From: Clostridium_AM tanneri
GTDB taxonomy: Bacteria > Bacillota > Clostridia > Clostridiales > Clostridiaceae
NCBI RefSeq assembly: GCF_033659955.1
Contig: NZ_JARUJP010000004.1
Location: 157,262-221,261, forward strand
Direction: 5' to 3'
Length of the DNA stretch: 64,000 nt
The translations under genes were made by a program, and so were the position numbers. The notes beneath the pieces were generated by a model that saw only the letters and a list, made by a program, of their open reading frames with translations, searched no databases and was not told where the DNA came from. Position 1 is the stretch's first letter, and every line of letters begins with the position of its first letter. Of the stretch, positions 43,476-52,301 are shown one piece after another.

Positions 43476-44486
43476 ATGGTAGAAAAAAAATTATTATCAG
43501 TTCTATTTGGCACTTTATTTTTAGGTACATCGATTTTAAACGGATGTAGTTCTAAAGCTGTTAGTAGTACAAATAGTTCCACAGGAATTATTGAGGTTGG
43601 TATTAGTCAACTGGTAGAACACCCTGCTTTAGATGCAACTCGTAAGGGTTTTCTTGAGGGCTTAAGTTCTAAAGGTTTTAAAGATGGTGAAAAAATTAAA
43701 GTTGAATACCAGAATGCCCAGGGAGATATCCCAACAACTCAAACTATAGCAAATAATTTTGTTTCAGGTAAAAAGGATTTAATATTGGCAATTGCAACTC
43801 CAGCTGCTCAAGCAGCTTATAACAGCACCAAGGATATACCTATTTTAATTACTGCTGTAACAGACCCTGTAAAGTCAGGATTGGTAAAATCCTTAGATAA
43901 ACCTGGTACAAACGTTACTGGAACTAGCGATGCTTTACCTATGGATAAACAATTTTCATTAATTAAAGAATTAATTCCTAACTGTAAAAAGGTAGGTATA
44001 CTATATAATACTAGTGAAGCAAATTCTGAAATTCAAGTAAGCAAAGCAAAGGATCAGGCATCAAAAACTGGCCTACAGCTAGTAACTGTAGGAGTTACTA
44101 GCTCTAATGACATATCCCAAGCACTTACTTCTTTGCTTCCAAAAATTGATGTTTTATATACACCAACAGATAACTTAATAGCATCTTCCATGGCTTTAAT
44201 AAGCTCAAAATGCATAGAAAATAAAATACCAATTATTGGCAGCGAAAAGGCTCATGTTGATGCTGGTGCTTTAGCTACAGAGGGTATTGATTACTATAAA
44301 CTTGGTTTTCAAACAGGAATTATAGCAGCAGATGTGTTAAGTGGAAAAAAACCTCAAGATATATCTGTTCAGACTCTGAAGGAAACAAAGTTAGTTATTA
44401 ACGAAGATACTGCCAATAAGCTAAATATCACTATACCTAATAACTTGAAGTCTAGGGCAGAATTAGTTGTAGGTGGTGGTAAATAG
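43476..44486 (+). CDS. ABC substrate-binding lipoprotein (TrpX-like, PF04392 type)
   Basis: A 336-aa lipoprotein with lipobox LNGC (Cys near residue 23) and the ABC_sub_bind fold: VGISQLVEHPALDATRKGF, then ITAVTDPVKSGLV and GTSDALPMDKQFSLIKELIP. Members include TrpX, linked to tryptophan or other amino-acid uptake from regulation in other genera; the ligand here is not fixed. First gene of a three-gene importer operon. Shine-Dalgarno TAGGAGG. Confidence 0.87.
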   Translation: MVEKKLLSVLFGTLFLGTSILNGCSSKAVSSTNSSTGIIEVGISQLVEHPALDATRKGFLEGLSSKGFKDGEKIKVEYQNAQGDIPTTQTIANNFVSGKKDLILAIATPAAQAAYNSTKDIPILITAVTDPVKSGLVKSLDKPGTNVTGTSDALPMDKQFSLIKELIPNCKKVGILYNTSEANSEIQVSKAKDQASKTGLQLVTVGVTSSNDISQALTSLLPKIDVLYTPTDNLIASSMALISSKCIENKIPIIGSEKAHVDAGALATEGIDYYKLGFQTGIIAADVLSGKKPQDISVQTLKETKLVINEDTANKLNITIPNNLKSRAELVVGGGK

Positions 44487-45400
44487 TGAATGGCTTTATT
44501 ATAAACGTTCTCGAGCAAGGCTTTATATTTGGAATAATGGCTATAGGTGTTTATATAACCTATAAAATACTAGACTTCCCGGACTTATCAGTGGACGGCA
44601 CCTTTGCCTTAGGAGCTGCAGTAACAGCCTCAGCTTTAGTAAAAGGGATAAACCCTCTTTTTACATTAGTTTTAGCTTTTACCGCTGGTTTAGTTGCTGG
44701 AGGAGTAACAGGTATACTTCATGTGAAATTGAAAATTACAAACCTACTTTCTGGAATCCTAGTTATGATAGGCTTGTATTCTATAAATTTAAGAATAATG
44801 GAAAAGGCTAATATACCCTTGTTCTCTGAGAAAACAATTTTCTCCTTTAGCCTTTCACCGATAACTATATCTGTAGTAATTCTTATATTAACAAAATTAG
44901 CTTTGGATATCTTTCTAAAAACAAAGTTAGGTTTTGTTCTAAAGGCTACAGGGGATAATCCTCAGATGGTGACCTCCCTTGGAGTAGATATAGGAAGAAT
45001 AAAAATTATAGGCCTAATGATTTCAAATGCAATAGTAGCCCTATCAGGTTCTATAATGGCCCAGTATCAAAGATTTTCAGATGCTGGCATGGGTACTGGA
45101 ATAATAGTTATGGGTCTTGCTTCTGTAATCTTAGGAGAATGTATTTTTCAAAGAACTTCAATAATTGCAGGAACTACTGCTGCTATTGTAGGTTCGATAA
45201 TTTATAAAGGCAGTGTAGGTGTTGCCCTAAATTTAGGCTTCCCTCCTACAGACTTAAAGCTTATAACCTGTATAATTGTTATTGCTGCATTATCCCTCAA
45301 CAGCAAAAAACTCCACCTGAATTTTAAGGGTAGAGAGAGCTTTACTAGAGGAGGTGCGGTAATTGTTACAAATAAAAAATCTGCAAAAAGTTTTCAATAA
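44486..45400 (+). CDS. ABC importer permease (TrpY-like)
   Basis: A 304-aa membrane protein with eight or nine spans, of the branched-chain permease superfamily; the coupling segment is ATGDNPQMVTSLGVDIGRIK. It starts with GTG at 44486, overlapping the previous stop codon by one base, with AGGTGG upstream. The C-terminal 12 codons overlap the next gene. Confidence 0.88.
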   Translation: MNGFIINVLEQGFIFGIMAIGVYITYKILDFPDLSVDGTFALGAAVTASALVKGINPLFTLVLAFTAGLVAGGVTGILHVKLKITNLLSGILVMIGLYSINLRIMEKANIPLFSEKTIFSFSLSPITISVVILILTKLALDIFLKTKLGFVLKATGDNPQMVTSLGVDIGRIKIIGLMISNAIVALSGSIMAQYQRFSDAGMGTGIIVMGLASVILGECIFQRTSIIAGTTAAIVGSIIYKGSVGVALNLGFPPTDLKLITCIIVIAALSLNSKKLHLNFKGRESFTRGGAVIVTNKKSAKSFQ

Positions 45401-46157
45401 GAATACTGTAAATGAAAAAATTGCTTTTAAGAACTTTTCTATTAATATAGATGAAGGAGATTTTGTAACAATAATAGGTAGCAATGGTGCTGGAAAATCT
45501 ACACTTTTAAATCTAATATCTGGTTCTGAGCCCTTGGAGAGTGGCTCTATAACTTTAGATAAAAGGGAACTATCTAAACTTCCTGAATTTAAAAGAACTA
45601 AATTTATAGGTAGAGTTTTTCAGAATCCCTCTTTAGGAACTTCTCCATCTATGACTATATTAGAAAATTTATCAATGGCTTATAATAAGGGCAAACAGTT
45701 TGGTTTTTCATCTGGAATCGATAGAAAAAATCTAGACTTTTTTAAAGAAAATATTTCAGAGCTCTCTCTAGGTCTCGAAAATAATTTAAATACCAAAGTA
45801 GGGTTGTTATCAGGAGGGCAAAGGCAAGCACTTTCCTTGCTTTTAGCTACAATATCCAATCCTAAACTGCTTCTACTTGACGAACATACTGCAGCCTTAG
45901 ATCCAAAAACTTCTGAAAATATTGTAGAGTTAACAACTAAAACTGTATGTAAAAAAAATATAACAACATTGATGGTTACTCACAACCTAAACCACGCAAT
46001 AAATATAGGTAATAGATTACTAATGCTTCATCAAGGTGAACTTATCTTAGATATTAGAGGCGCAGAAAAGAAAAACCTAACAATAGAAAAGCTGCTAGAT
46101 TTATTTGCTAAAGGAAACTCAAAAGACTTTATAAGTGACAGATTAGCTCTTTCTTAA
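45363..46157 (+). CDS. ABC importer ATPase (TrpZ-like)
   Basis: A 264-aa ATPase: Walker A GSNGAGKSTLLN near residue 39, signature LLSGGQRQALSLLLA, Walker B LLLLDEHTAALDPKT and switch THNLNHAINIG. Begins with TTG at 45363, with GAGGAGGTG inside the permease gene, so the two reading frames overlap by 38 nt. It powers the importer. Confidence 0.92.
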   Translation: MLQIKNLQKVFNKNTVNEKIAFKNFSINIDEGDFVTIIGSNGAGKSTLLNLISGSEPLESGSITLDKRELSKLPEFKRTKFIGRVFQNPSLGTSPSMTILENLSMAYNKGKQFGFSSGIDRKNLDFFKENISELSLGLENNLNTKVGLLSGGQRQALSLLLATISNPKLLLLDEHTAALDPKTSENIVELTTKTVCKKNITTLMVTHNLNHAINIGNRLLMLHQGELILDIRGAEKKNLTIEKLLDLFAKGNSKDFISDRLALS

Positions 46158-46193
46158 AAATTTATATAATACTTTTTTCTCTTTTTAAGGTCG

Positions 46194-46241
46194 AAAAAGT
46201 CCCTATGTTTACCTCCGAATTTTAAACATAGGGATTTTTTT
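46194..46241. terminator. Convergent terminator, ABC operon / Cys-rich gene
   Basis: Stem TCCCTATGTTTA / TAAACATAGGGA with A and T runs at both ends, bidirectional. Confidence 0.9.
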
Positions 46242-46313
46242 CTTTCTATTTTTTTGATAGAGGCTGCATTAAATTCTGCTCGTAGACTTTCATAAATAAA
46301 ATCCTAAGATTCT

Positions 46314-46736
46314 TTAATCTTCTAAAAGTTCTTTTATATCTTTATAAATAAAAATGTTAGATATTCCTCCATAATATCTTATTATACCATCAACCACAGT
46401 AATTGGAGGTTCAAAACCGTCTTTAATTATCTCTTTTATCTTTTCTTCAATTAAGTTATCTTTGTTTAATTCTATGAATTCTAATTGAGTACTATTTTTA
46501 ACATCACTTTCATTAATAAACTGTTCTAATTCCTTATAAGCCTCTGATATAGTTTTGCTCTTTCTGCCTTTGCAACATGAATGTTCCACCTCTGAATTAC
46601 TACCACATCCATGGCAGGAGCTTTTTTTATTTTTACATGTACTAGAACAGTCCTTTTTTTTCCCGTGGCATCCACAACCACTGGATAATCTTTCTTCTCC
46701 AATTCCGTATACCTGAACTTTAATTTTTCCATTCAT
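46314..46736 (-). CDS. Cys-rich protein with a thioredoxin-like C-terminal part
   Basis: A 140-aa protein I cannot assign to a named family. Residues of about 20-58 are packed with Cys and Lys (CGCHGKKKDC, CHGCGSNSEVEHSCCKGRK: about ten Cys). The rest resembles a small thioredoxin fold, with a likely cis-Pro in EPPITVVDGIIRYYGGIS and a helical end. It may bind metal or take part in redox chemistry. It lies 16 nt after dapB, same strand; AAGGGG serves as Shine-Dalgarno. Confidence 0.65.
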   Translation of the reverse strand: MNGKIKVQVYGIGEERLSSGCGCHGKKKDCSSTCKNKKSSCHGCGSNSEVEHSCCKGRKSKTISEAYKELEQFINESDVKNSTQLEFIELNKDNLIEEKIKEIIKDGFEPPITVVDGIIRYYGGISNIFIYKDIKELLED

Positions 46737-46752
46737 GTTTCTTTTTCCCCTT

Positions 46753-47550
46753 CTATAATCCTAAAACATCTTTTACAGTGTAAAATCCTGGTTCCTTTCC
46801 TTTTAGAAATAGGGCAGCCTTGCAAGCTCCATTTGCAAAACACTCCCAATTATGTGCATGATGGGTAATCTCCAATCTTTCTCCCATTAATCCAAAGATG
46901 ACAGTATGACTGCTTGAAATATCCCCTGCTCTCACAGAATGATAACCTATTGTTCCTTCCTGTCTCTCTCCAGCTCCTTCTCTGCCATAAACAGCAACGT
47001 CCTTTAGCTTATTACCTAAGGATTCTGCTATTACCTCTCCCATCTCCTTTGAAGTTCCACTTGGGGCATCTTTCTTATTTCTATCATGCATTTCTATTAT
47101 CTCTATGTCTGACATATGTCCTAAGGTTTCCGCTGCAGTCTTTAGAAGCTTATACATGACATTTACTACCATAGAGGTATTTGCAGCGAAAACTATAGGA
47201 ATAGACTTGGAAATATCTTTTATTCTATTAAGTTGCTCCTCTGTAAACCCAGTGGTTCCACATACAACAGCTTTCTTATGCTTTAATGCAGTTTCTATAG
47301 TTTCCATTGAGCACTTAGGAGTAGTATAGTCTATTATTACATCACAATTTTCTATTATACTTTCTAGTGAGTCTACCACCGGTGAACCTACTTCCTTGCC
47401 TATACCTGCTGTAAAACCTACATCTTTTCCTATGTAATCCCTTCCCCTGGGAGCTACAGCACCAACAATGGTGATATTCTCCATATCTGATGCTAATTTA
47501 GTAATTAGCCTTCCCATCTTTCCCTTAGGTCCCATTACTACAATCTTCAT
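46753..47550 (-). CDS. dapB: 4-hydroxy-tetrahydrodipicolinate reductase
   Basis: A 265-aa enzyme of lysine, peptidoglycan and dipicolinate synthesis. The nucleotide motif VMGPKGKMGRL is at the N-terminus, GTTGFTEEQL and FAANTSMVVNV lie mid-protein, and the catalytic EMHDRNKKDAPSGT near residue 155. It normally works after dapA, which is not in the window. Shine-Dalgarno GAGGTGA. Followed directly by the Cys-rich gene. Confidence 0.95.
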   Translation of the reverse strand: MKIVVMGPKGKMGRLITKLASDMENITIVGAVAPRGRDYIGKDVGFTAGIGKEVGSPVVDSLESIIENCDVIIDYTTPKCSMETIETALKHKKAVVCGTTGFTEEQLNRIKDISKSIPIVFAANTSMVVNVMYKLLKTAAETLGHMSDIEIIEMHDRNKKDAPSGTSKEMGEVIAESLGNKLKDVAVYGREGAGERQEGTIGYHSVRAGDISSSHTVIFGLMGERLEITHHAHNWECFANGACKAALFLKGKEPGFYTVKDVLGL

Positions 47551-47863
47551 TTATATCACCTCATTTTTAAACTTTTACCAATAGGAATATTAAAATCAGC
47601 ACATAACATATATCTAATTTTAATTATTGCCATATAGAAATTATATCACAGTTTTACCATTACAATAACAAATTGTATAAATGTCCGTTCACATCGCTTG
47701 AAGTTTTAACAAAAATTAAAATGCAATTATGAAATATATAATTTTCCTTAAAAACCTTTTATCTTATGTGGCATATTTCATGAAACAGCATATTATAAAC
47801 TAGAATATGAAATAACGAAAACTACCTTTCATATTCACCTTAGATTAAAAGGAGGTTACCTAT
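47551..47863. other. Divergent gap with a SigK-like -10 element
   Basis: A 313-nt gap between dapB and the first exosporium-like gene. CATATTATA at 47789-47797 fits the SigK -10 pattern CATAnnnTA, 67 nt before the plus-strand ATG, which would suit late mother-cell expression. The -35 is not clear. Nothing else recognised. Confidence 0.3.
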
Positions 47864-48727
47864 ATGTCTAGAGATAAATGTTATACATCAAATGAAGATA
47901 ATAATAAGTGCACTGAAACTAGCTGCACTACTTCATCTTTTTCCGATAACTGCGACTGCCATGACCAATGCTGTGATGCAAAGGTTATAAAAGCTGAAAC
48001 AGAATGCCAATGTCCAACTTCCACTCTACCACCTGCAGTTATTCCTGCTGGGGCTTTTGTAGGAAAAATACCTGTAGAACTTGCTTTTATAAGTGTAGAT
48101 ATTCCTGTTATGGCTACTATTAAACTTGAAGAAAAAGCCTATGAAATTAAACGTATTAAAAAGAATGCATATGTAACTCAATGTCACCTTCTTCCTACGC
48201 TTACCAGAATTCCTGGAACTAATACAATTACTGGAACACTATTTATAGAAGGATTTGTTAGAAAAAATATAGAATACGCTACTAAGGAATGTTCTAGTAA
48301 GAGCGTAACCAGCGGAAAAATAAGACATACTACTGTTAAAATACCTTACAAATGCACAACTTCTGTCACTTTTACTGCAACACCTCCTTTCCCATTAACA
48401 GGCTTAAGACCACCAATATTTATTCCAAATACTCCACCTACAGAAATTGGACAGTACTCAGAGAGATTTAACACCTGTGATCCTTGTCAGGAAGCAACAT
48501 TAGGACAGGATTCCTGTCAACAATGCTTTACCAGCACTGAAGTCTTTAACGAACCAGTTTTCTGTGAGTTAGTAAGTGCTACCTTTAATGAATGTGACAT
48601 TCACTTAAATCCAACAATTTGTTGTGATCCTACAGAACAAACTTTCCAAAAAATTCAGGAAAAAATGCTTCTAACTCTAAGAATTAAAATACTACAAAAG
48701 CAGCAGGTAAGAGTTACAGCGCTTTAA
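47864..48727 (+). CDS. Cysteine-rich exosporium-type protein (CsxC-like)
   Basis: A 287-aa protein. The first 60 residues are rich in Cys, Ser and Thr (CDCHDQCCD, CQCP). A conserved core follows: LEEKAYEIKRIKKNAYVTQC, GFVRKNIEYATKEC, GKIRHTTVKIPYKC and the FNTCDP...EVFNEPVFCELV block. This core is shared with the next gene and, from memory, with proteins called CsxC in the exosporium of Clostridium sporogenes relatives; I cannot confirm by search. No signal peptide, as expected for a mother-cell protein laid on the spore. Shine-Dalgarno AAAGGAGG. Confidence 0.6.
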   Translation: MSRDKCYTSNEDNNKCTETSCTTSSFSDNCDCHDQCCDAKVIKAETECQCPTSTLPPAVIPAGAFVGKIPVELAFISVDIPVMATIKLEEKAYEIKRIKKNAYVTQCHLLPTLTRIPGTNTITGTLFIEGFVRKNIEYATKECSSKSVTSGKIRHTTVKIPYKCTTSVTFTATPPFPLTGLRPPIFIPNTPPTEIGQYSERFNTCDPCQEATLGQDSCQQCFTSTEVFNEPVFCELVSATFNECDIHLNPTICCDPTEQTFQKIQEKMLLTLRIKILQKQQVRVTAL

Positions 48728-48797
48728 TCTACCTTTAATAAGCATTAAGGCTTATGTATTTAAAATTATTTAGTAACAAAAGCTAGCTAGTAAAATA

Positions 48798-48838
48798 CAG
48801 ACCCAACTCCTACGAACTTGGGTTTTGGGTCTGTTTTT
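48798..48838 (+). terminator. Terminator between the two exosporium-like genes
   Basis: Stem CAGACCCAA / TTGGGTCTG followed by TTTTT, about 70 nt after the first stop. The second gene therefore needs readthrough or its own promoter. Confidence 0.85.
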
Positions 48839-48928
48839 AGAGTATATGCTTATAGACACATAAAAATATTAAAATTTTTAGAAGAGAAACTTATATCAGG
48901 CAGCCTGTTAATGAAGGAGGATAGAATT

Positions 48929-50458
48929 ATGAGTAGAAAAGACCATAGAAGACCTACATCGGAAGAAAGCAATGATCTTTTAAAAGACAAGCGAGTAAGA
49001 GAACTATTAGACAAACTATTGGAGAAAAAGACCTCACAGGAAGATGCTCATAGTACCGGTGAAACCAACTCCAGTGAAGCCAGTTCCAGCGAAAAAGAAC
49101 GTACAGATAAAACTACTGATAGGAAGCGTTCAAGAAGAAAACACAGAAGACATAGAAAAGAAAGTTCCTCTAGCACTGATGGTGGCAGATCTAAAAAAGA
49201 AAGAAGATCTAAAGGTCATAGCAAAAAAGAGGAAAAAGAAAGCTCCTCCAGTTATGAAGTTTCTATGATTGAAGAGGAATGTATAAAAAAATATGAAGAC
49301 AAACAAGTAGAAAAAAAAACTACAGACAATGACTGTGATGAGGAAAATTCATCATCTAGCTCTACTGATGCTAGTACCACTACTGAAGATTCCTGTAAAT
49401 GCAATGAGCCTATAGATGAGAGTTCTGCACATACCAGTGCTAATAATTGCAGTTCTTCTTCTAATGACACTAGTACTACAGATAACTGCACTACCGAAAG
49501 CTATTGCTGTCATTCCGAAGATTCAGGTGAATGGGAAAAATGTGATGAATGTGGTGAATGTGATGAATCCCATGATTGCGATGAATGCGATGAATGCGAT
49601 GACTGTAGTGAATGTAGTGAATGTGATGAATCTGAAGATTGTAACGAGTGCACTGAATGTGATGAAACTGATAGCTGTGAACAATGGGAAAGCTCCAGTG
49701 AATATGATCAGTGCCAAGTTACCTTAGAATGCTGTGAAGCAGATGTAGATTCAGAAAGCATGTCTCTTTGTCCAAGTACTTCCACTTGCCCTACATTTAC
49801 CCAGGGTCCCGTAATAATAAAAACTCCAGTAGTATTAGCACAACCAAGAATAACTGTATCAATAGTATCTTCTCTTAAGCTTGAAGAAGAAGCTATTGAA
49901 ATAAAACGTATTAAAAAGAACGTTTATGTAACCCAATGCAAGCTTATCCCTAATTCCGGTAATGGAGATCCTTGTTATGGAGTAGTGTTTATAAGTGGGT
50001 TTATTAGAAAAAATATTGAATATGCTACTAAAGACTGTATAGACAAAGATGCATTAAGTGGTAAGATAAAACACACTACTGTTAAGGTGCCTTTTAAATG
50101 TGTAACTAAAGTTAGATTTATAACTCATCCAGTTATTAACACTACAGCCCCTCAAAGTGAAGTAGAAATACTAGACAGCACTATGAATATTTGTGACCCT
50201 TGTGCAGAAAAAATTGCTGGTAGAGATTTATGTCAGCAAAGCTTTATATTTAGAGAAGTTTTTAACGAAGAAGTCTTTTGCGAGTTAGTGGATGCGGAAA
50301 TTATTGAATCTGATATTTTAGAAAATCCAAAGGATTTATGCTACAACTCACCTATTGAAAAAATTTTTAGAAGTATAACTGAAAAGGTAGTATTGAATAT
50401 AACTGTTAAACTGCTCCAAAACCAACAACTTTGTATTACCTCTTCTCCATTACACTAA
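48929..50458 (+). CDS. Cysteine-rich exosporium-type protein with long repetitive N-terminus
   Basis: A 509-aa paralogue of the previous protein. The core (about 310-509) repeats LEEEAIEIKRIKKNVYVTQC, GFIRKNIEYATKDC, GKIKHTTVKVPFKC and EVFNEEVFCELV. The N-terminal 300 residues are low-complexity: Lys/Arg/Glu/Ser-rich to about residue 110, Ser/Thr-rich to 195, then a Cys-Asp-Glu tract (about 205-255) with Cys almost every third residue. Such a tract could form disulphide cross-links or bind metal on the spore surface. Start at 48929 (MSRKDHRRP) follows AAGGAGG; the in-frame extension upstream runs into the terminator. Confidence 0.6.
   Translation: MSRKDHRRPTSEESNDLLKDKRVRELLDKLLEKKTSQEDAHSTGETNSSEASSSEKERTDKTTDRKRSRRKHRRHRKESSSSTDGGRSKKERRSKGHSKKEEKESSSSYEVSMIEEECIKKYEDKQVEKKTTDNDCDEENSSSSSTDASTTTEDSCKCNEPIDESSAHTSANNCSSSSNDTSTTDNCTTESYCCHSEDSGEWEKCDECGECDESHDCDECDECDDCSECSECDESEDCNECTECDETDSCEQWESSSEYDQCQVTLECCEADVDSESMSLCPSTSTCPTFTQGPVIIKTPVVLAQPRITVSIVSSLKLEEEAIEIKRIKKNVYVTQCKLIPNSGNGDPCYGVVFISGFIRKNIEYATKDCIDKDALSGKIKHTTVKVPFKCVTKVRFITHPVINTTAPQSEVEILDSTMNICDPCAEKIAGRDLCQQSFIFREVFNEEVFCELVDAEIIESDILENPKDLCYNSPIEKIFRSITEKVVLNITVKLLQNQQLCITSSPLH
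49541..49690 (+). repeat. Short tandem codon repeats coding Cys-Asp-Glu
   Basis: Degenerate 9-nt units of the type GATGAATGC/T repeat through this stretch of the second exosporium-like gene, coding DEC-type triplets. Repeat slippage here could change protein length between strains. Confidence 0.75.
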
Positions 50459-50462
50459 AATA

Positions 50463-50490
50463 ATAAGGTCAGCATCTCCGCTGACCTTAT
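50463..50490. terminator. Convergent terminator, exosporium gene / ilvB
   Basis: Perfect 10-bp stem ATAAGGTCAG / CTGACCTTAT with an 8-nt loop, followed by CTACTTTTTG on the plus strand. Confidence 0.8.
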
Positions 50491-50559
50491 CTACTTTTTG
50501 CATTTTTTGAAACACATAGACTTAAGATAATTTCTTAATTTCTATATTCTTATTAGTTT

Positions 50560-52230
50560 TTAACCTATACACTCAGTAATAGCAGCTCCTGGAGGTACTA
50601 TAGGGAATACCTTATTATCACTGCTAATAATACATTCTATAATAACCGGCTCCTTTAGTGATAAAGCTTCTCTTAGAATTGTATCTATTTGTTTATCCTC
50701 AGTTATTTTCATTGTTTTTATTCCATAGGCTGCCCCTAATTTAATAAAATCAACATCCTCACCTAGCTTTGTATGAGAAAATCTACCTTGATAAAACAAG
50801 TCCTGCCACTGGTGTACCATACCTAATACATGATTATTAAGAACTAGTTGTATAATAGGTATTCTATACCTTGCTACTGTTGCTAATTCTGTAGAATTCA
50901 TCTTAAAACTTCCATCTCCAGCTATGTTGATTACCTTTTTATCGGGATTACCAATGGAGGCTCCTATGGCAGCTCCAAGGCCAAAGCCCATAGTTCCAAG
51001 CCCTCCAGATGTTATAAAAGTTCTTGGCTTTAAAAATTTAAAATATTGAGCTGTCCATATTTGATTTTGACCAACCTCAGTAGTAATAATACAATTGTTA
51101 CCTGCTAACTCTTGAAGCTTTTCTATTATATTTTCAGGTCTTAAGGAATATATATCTTTCCTTTCTGATGTTTTATAACCTTTCCAATTCTGAATTTGTT
51201 CAGTCCATAAGTCATTATCCTTTTTTTCTACTCTTTCTATTAGAAGTGATAGAATTTTTTTTGCATCTCCCGCTAACGACACAGCAGTATCTATATTTTT
51301 TCCAAATTCTCTAGGGTCTATATCAATATGAATTAACCTTGCATTTGGTGCAAAGGCCTCTACTTTGCTAATTACGCGATCACTAAACCTAGCACCTACT
51401 GCAATTAAAAGGTCACAGTTATTTACTGCATAATTTGAACAACGAGTTCCGTGCATTCCTACCATACCCATATAGCTTTCATGATTACCAGGGAAGGCTC
51501 CTATACCCATTAAGGAGCATGTGACAGGAGAATTTATCTTCTCTGCAAATTCCCTCAACTCTTTATGGCTTTCTGAAATCACAACTCCACCACCAGCATA
51601 AATTACAGGCTTCCTACTATCATTTATTATATCTATTGCTCTACCTAGACTAACTTCATCGAAAGTAACATACTTTTTACTTTCACTTAAGAGAGTTTTG
51701 TCACCTTGTCCAGCTTCATAGTCAATAAAAGCTTCCTGAACATCCTTTGGTATGTCAATTACTACTGGACCTGGCCTTCCTGATTTTGCAATCATAAAAG
51801 CTTCTCTTACTACAGCTGCAAGAGATTTTGGATCTGTTACTATATAATTCTTCTTAGTAATAGATTTTGTTATTGACACAAAATCTACTTCTTGAAAAGA
51901 GTCTTTTTTTAATAGTTTCTGTGAAACCTGCCCTGTAATTACTATTAACGGCACCGAGTCCCTGCAAGCTGTTGCAATTCCTGTAACAGTATTTGTTGCA
52001 CCGGGACCAGATGTTGCTATGACAACTCCTACTTTTCCTGTAGACCTAGCATATCCGTCTGCCGCGTGAGTAGCTCCCTGTTCATGAGCAGTTAATATAT
52101 GAGTTATTTCCTTCATACCATATAGGGCATCATAAATAGGCAACACTGCACCACCTGGATACCCAAATATTGTATCTATTCCCTGTTCTTTTAGACATTG
52201 TAATAATACTTGTGCACCTCTTAATTTCAT
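50560..52230 (-). CDS. ilvB: Acetolactate synthase, catalytic subunit
   Basis: A 556-aa ThDP enzyme that makes acetolactate and acetohydroxybutyrate, the first common step of valine, leucine and isoleucine synthesis. The catalytic Glu is in TAHEQGATHAADGYAR near residue 48, FAD-region GMVGMHGT and the ThDP motif GDGSFKMNS...NN near residue 440. The regulatory subunit ilvN is not adjacent. It follows ilvC by 71 nt. Shine-Dalgarno GGGGG. Confidence 0.95.
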   Translation of the reverse strand: MKLRGAQVLLQCLKEQGIDTIFGYPGGAVLPIYDALYGMKEITHILTAHEQGATHAADGYARSTGKVGVVIATSGPGATNTVTGIATACRDSVPLIVITGQVSQKLLKKDSFQEVDFVSITKSITKKNYIVTDPKSLAAVVREAFMIAKSGRPGPVVIDIPKDVQEAFIDYEAGQGDKTLLSESKKYVTFDEVSLGRAIDIINDSRKPVIYAGGGVVISESHKELREFAEKINSPVTCSLMGIGAFPGNHESYMGMVGMHGTRCSNYAVNNCDLLIAVGARFSDRVISKVEAFAPNARLIHIDIDPREFGKNIDTAVSLAGDAKKILSLLIERVEKKDNDLWTEQIQNWKGYKTSERKDIYSLRPENIIEKLQELAGNNCIITTEVGQNQIWTAQYFKFLKPRTFITSGGLGTMGFGLGAAIGASIGNPDKKVINIAGDGSFKMNSTELATVARYRIPIIQLVLNNHVLGMVHQWQDLFYQGRFSHTKLGEDVDFIKLGAAYGIKTMKITEDKQIDTILREALSLKEPVIIECIISSDNKVFPIVPPGAAITECIG

Positions 52231-52301
52231 AATGATACCCCCTATATATTATATAAATACTACACTAATATTCTAGTACACTCTCTTAAAATTAATCTAT
52301 A

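Noticed and set aside
46526..46732. 68-codon minus-strand ORF inside the Cys-rich gene
   Set aside because: A different frame of the same DNA. The 140-aa frame has the ribosome site and a folded-looking C-terminal part.
49416..49727. Plus-strand ORF overlapping the Cys-rich repeat
   Set aside because: A shadow of the DEC-coding repeat in another frame, with a periodic peptide and no ribosome site.
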